From Rhodanobacter sp. A1T4 (GTDB taxonomy: Bacteria; Pseudomonadota; Gammaproteobacteria; Xanthomonadales; Rhodanobacteraceae): a stretch of DNA of 64,000 bases. Location: NCBI RefSeq assembly GCF_014207185.1, contig NZ_JACHCP010000007.1, positions 1 through 64,000 on the forward strand, written 5' to 3'. A program made the position numbers and the translations under genes. Positions 62,141 through 64,000 of the stretch are shown here, in pieces. The stretch's first letter is position 1. Each line of letters opens with the position of its first letter. Below the pieces are notes generated by a model. It was not told the DNA's origin and ran no database searches. It was given only the letters and a program-made list of their open reading frames with translations.

Positions 62141-62872
62141 TCAGGGCCGACGCGGTCCGCGCTTGCGATGCAGCACGAGCAGAAGCACCACGGCCGCCAG
62201 TGCAAACGTGAACCACTGGAAAGCATACGCGCGATGTCGCGCTGGCGGCATAGAGGAAAAATCCAGCGTGTGCACGCGCACATAGATCGACGCCGGGTCT
62301 GGATCGAGCGCCAGCATGCGCGGATACAGCGAGCGGTCGAGATCGTGGGCGACTTCGGCAGGATCCAGAAAAATGCCTTTCTTCGGCCAGCGCGTCTGTT
62401 GCGCCAGCGCGTTGCCGCCCATCTCGAAACCGATCGGCGGCGGCGGCACGTACAGGCCTTGCAACGTTACGTCGGTGGTCGGCAGTGCCGGTAACTGTGG
62501 CTCCTGGCCGGTGCCGTTGCCTGGTAAAAAACCCATGTCCACCAGCAACAGCTTTGGCGTATTGCGCAGTGCAAGCGGCACGAAAACTTCCACGCCACCG
62601 CGTTCGTCGTGATTGGGGTTATCCAGCAGATAGATGCGATCGACCAGGTAGCGACCACTGATTTGCACGCGCGGAAAGCCGTCGTCTGGCGGCGCATCGG
62701 CGACTTTGGCAAAGTCCTGCAATGGTGCCGTAGCCGATGCGGCATACCGACGCAGAAGCGCTTCCTTGAAGTCGGCGCGATGCAGTTGCCAGACACCCAG
62801 ACGTATGAACAGCAACGCGCCGACCACCGTCAGCAACAACGCCCACCACGACGGACGGCGAAATCCGCTCAT
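62141..62872 (-). CDS. SURF1-family cytochrome oxidase assembly protein
   Basis: The 243-aa protein has membrane helices at both ends (about 10-27 and 215-233) around a periplasmic domain, the SURF1 layout. QLHRADFKEALLRRY, VQISGRYL and the C-terminal HRAYAFQWFTFAL are family motifs. SURF1 helps insert heme A into subunit I of aa3 oxidases. It is the first gene of the minus-strand SURF1-SCO-like-ctaA-ctaB run. Confidence 0.92.
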   Translation of the reverse strand: MSGFRRPSWWALLLTVVGALLFIRLGVWQLHRADFKEALLRRYAASATAPLQDFAKVADAPPDDGFPRVQISGRYLVDRIYLLDNPNHDERGGVEVFVPLALRNTPKLLLVDMGFLPGNGTGQEPQLPALPTTDVTLQGLYVPPPPIGFEMGGNALAQQTRWPKKGIFLDPAEVAHDLDRSLYPRMLALDPDPASIYVRVHTLDFSSMPPARHRAYAFQWFTFALAAVVLLLVLHRKRGPRRP

Positions 62873-62931
62873 GCGAAGTACCTGGCAGCGGCCGCTATAC
62901 TCGGCGAGTCGACTTGGATCGGATCAATCAC

Positions 62932-63147
62932 TTGGAAACCATCTACAAATCCGCGCTGGTGATCGTGCTGCTGGTGGTGATCTTCAGCCTCGGTCAGGCG
63001 CTGTATTTCATGATGACCGACAAGGACAACGACAAGCGCACCGTATGGGCATTGACGCGGCGCATCGGCCTGTCGCTGCTGCTGATCGCCATGGTTGTGT
63101 TTGGCATCTGGATGGGATGGCTGCACCCGCACGATGTGGGTCAATGA
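62932..63147 (+). CDS. Twin-transmembrane protein (DUF2909)
   Basis: The 71-aa protein has two membrane helices joined by a polar loop (TDKDNDKRTVWALTRRIG), the DUF2909 pattern. Members sit beside SURF1 in cytochrome oxidase loci but have no proven role. I use the TTG at 62932; a TTG at 62914 in the same frame would add six residues. A TATACT box at 62896-62901 suggests a start point near 62908. It is divergent from SURF1. Confidence 0.8.
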   Translation: METIYKSALVIVLLVVIFSLGQALYFMMTDKDNDKRTVWALTRRIGLSLLLIAMVVFGIWMGWLHPHDVGQ

Positions 63148-63246
63148 CCGTAACTGGGTGATTGTACCCGGCCGTACCGATCATCGCGTCGGTACCGCGA
63201 CAAATCGCGCCGCATGGCGGGGTTGCGCTGAGGGATTGTTTTGCGG

Positions 63247-64000
63247 TCAGTCGATCCGGTAATAGTCCCGGTACCAGCGAACGAAGTTGGCTACGCCCTC
63301 TTCGACCGACACGCGCGGCGTGTAATCCACCGCGGCGGCCAGAGCCGAGACATCGGCTTCGGTATCAGGCACATCGCCTGCCTGCAGCGGCAGCAGCTCC
63401 ATCTGCGCCTTGCGCCCAATGCACTGCTCAAGCACTTCGATATAGCGCAACAACTCCACCGGCTGCTCGTTGCCGATGTTGAATAGGCGATAGGGCGCGA
63501 GGCTTGTCGCCGGATCCGGCTGATTGCCGTCCCACAGCGGATTACCGACTGCCACCTTATCCAACGTGCGAATCACGCCCTCGACGATGTCATCGACGTA
63601 GGTAAAGCTGCGCTTGTGATGACCATGGTTGAACACCTTGATCGGCTCGCCGGCCAGGATCGATTTAGTAAACAGGAACAACGCCATGTCCGGCCGCCCC
63701 CACGGGCCATAGACGGTAAAAAAGCGCAGGCCCGTGCAAGCCATGCCGTAGAGATGCGCATAACTGTGCGCCATCATCTCGTTGGCCTTTTTCGATGCCG
63801 CATACAGCGTCAGCGGATGCTCGGTGGATTGATGCTCGGAGAACGGCATCAGCGTATTGGCGCCATATACCGAACTGGTGGAGGCAAACACCAGGTGCTC
63901 GACGTCGTGATGGCGGCAGCCTTCGATGATGTGCAGAAAACCGGTGACATTGGTCGACACATAGATATGCGGATTCTGGGCGGCGTAGCGCACGCCAGCC
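63247..64000 (-). CDS. NAD-dependent sugar-nucleotide epimerase, C-terminal part
   Basis: At least 251 residues of an extended SDR protein are visible, and the frame continues past the right edge. It begins [17 protein letters not shown], so the NAD-binding N-terminus is outside. The catalytic YAASKKANE (YxxxK), the SSVYG motif and the [11 protein letters not shown] loop fit UDP-glucuronate 4-epimerases of the capsule/LspL group. It would supply UDP-galacturonate or a related sugar for surface polysaccharides. An ATG-like start at 63993 is internal. Confidence 0.88.
   Translation of the reverse strand, partial: AGVRYAAQNPHIYVSTNVTGFLHIIEGCRHHDVEHLVFASTSSVYGANTLMPFSEHQSTEHPLTLYAASKKANEMMAHSYAHLYGMACTGLRFFTVYGPWGRPDMALFLFTKSILAGEPIKVFNHGHHKRSFTYVDDIVEGVIRTLDKVAVGNPLWDGNQPDPATSLAPYRLFNIGNEQPVELLRYIEVLEQCIGRKAQMELLPLQAGDVPDTEADVSALAAAVDYTPRVSVEEGVANFVRWYRDYYRID

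Overview
The window looks like chromosomal DNA of a GC-rich gammaproteobacterium of the order Lysobacterales (Xanthomonadales), most likely family Rhodanobacteraceae (Dyella, Rhodanobacter or relatives). This is an inference from gene content and order: a hemD-hemX-hemY block, a CDP-glucoseen-reductase-like flavoprotein, rmuC beside a type IB topoisomerase, and the SURF1/ctaA/ctaB assembly block. No search was run. Coding density is high, most genes lie in tight same-strand runs with ATGA or GTGA overlaps, and no tRNA, rRNA or CRISPR array was seen.

Layout. 1-92: end of a probable insertion sequence. 129-4199 (minus): a secreted unknown protein and hemD-hemX-hemY. 4292-10160: thioesterases, a lipoprotein, a rhodanese-like membrane protein, an iron-sulfur flavoprotein reductase, SrkA kinase and a VOC protein, with a 254-bp MITE-like element at 4781-5034 that starts exactly after a stop codon. 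10217-18584: RlmI, a DHA2 drug exporter, AlaC, topoisomerase IB, RmuC, a FUSC protein, FolE and an EF-hand protein. 18599-22972 (minus): a five-gene operon (membrane protein, small XRE regulator, secreted-type hydrolase, NatA, NatB) behind a promoter bracketed by two identical palindromes.

23374-34569 is the accessory heart of the window. An archaic Csu-like chaperone-usher operon (four genes) is followed by a classical FimA/FimD-like operon (four genes) and an inverted orphan pilin. Between the two operons lie a third copy of the XRE-type palindrome and a four-unit tandem repeat with an exact 22-bp period. I read this gap as a composite control region. This is the most promising undescribed element in the window, together with the 15-bp repeat tract over the start of tsaD.

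34798-45964: a flavin reductase, the YadGH transporter, RluF, an ArsR regulator with a cupin-DUF2867 fusion protein, then tsaD divergent from rpsU-yqeY-DUF1328, dnaG after a strong terminator, and a DedA protein. 46031-51856: a complete heavy-metal-type RND efflux operon. 52172-57016: a Na/Pi symporter and an MgtA-type magnesium pump with a small upstream ORF. 57341-59396: a TetR regulator and a Tat-exported M19 dipeptidase-like protein separated by a perfect 9-1-9 operator. 59393-63147: heme A synthesis and cytochrome oxidase assembly. 63247-64000: a sugar-nucleotide epimerase cut by the window edge.
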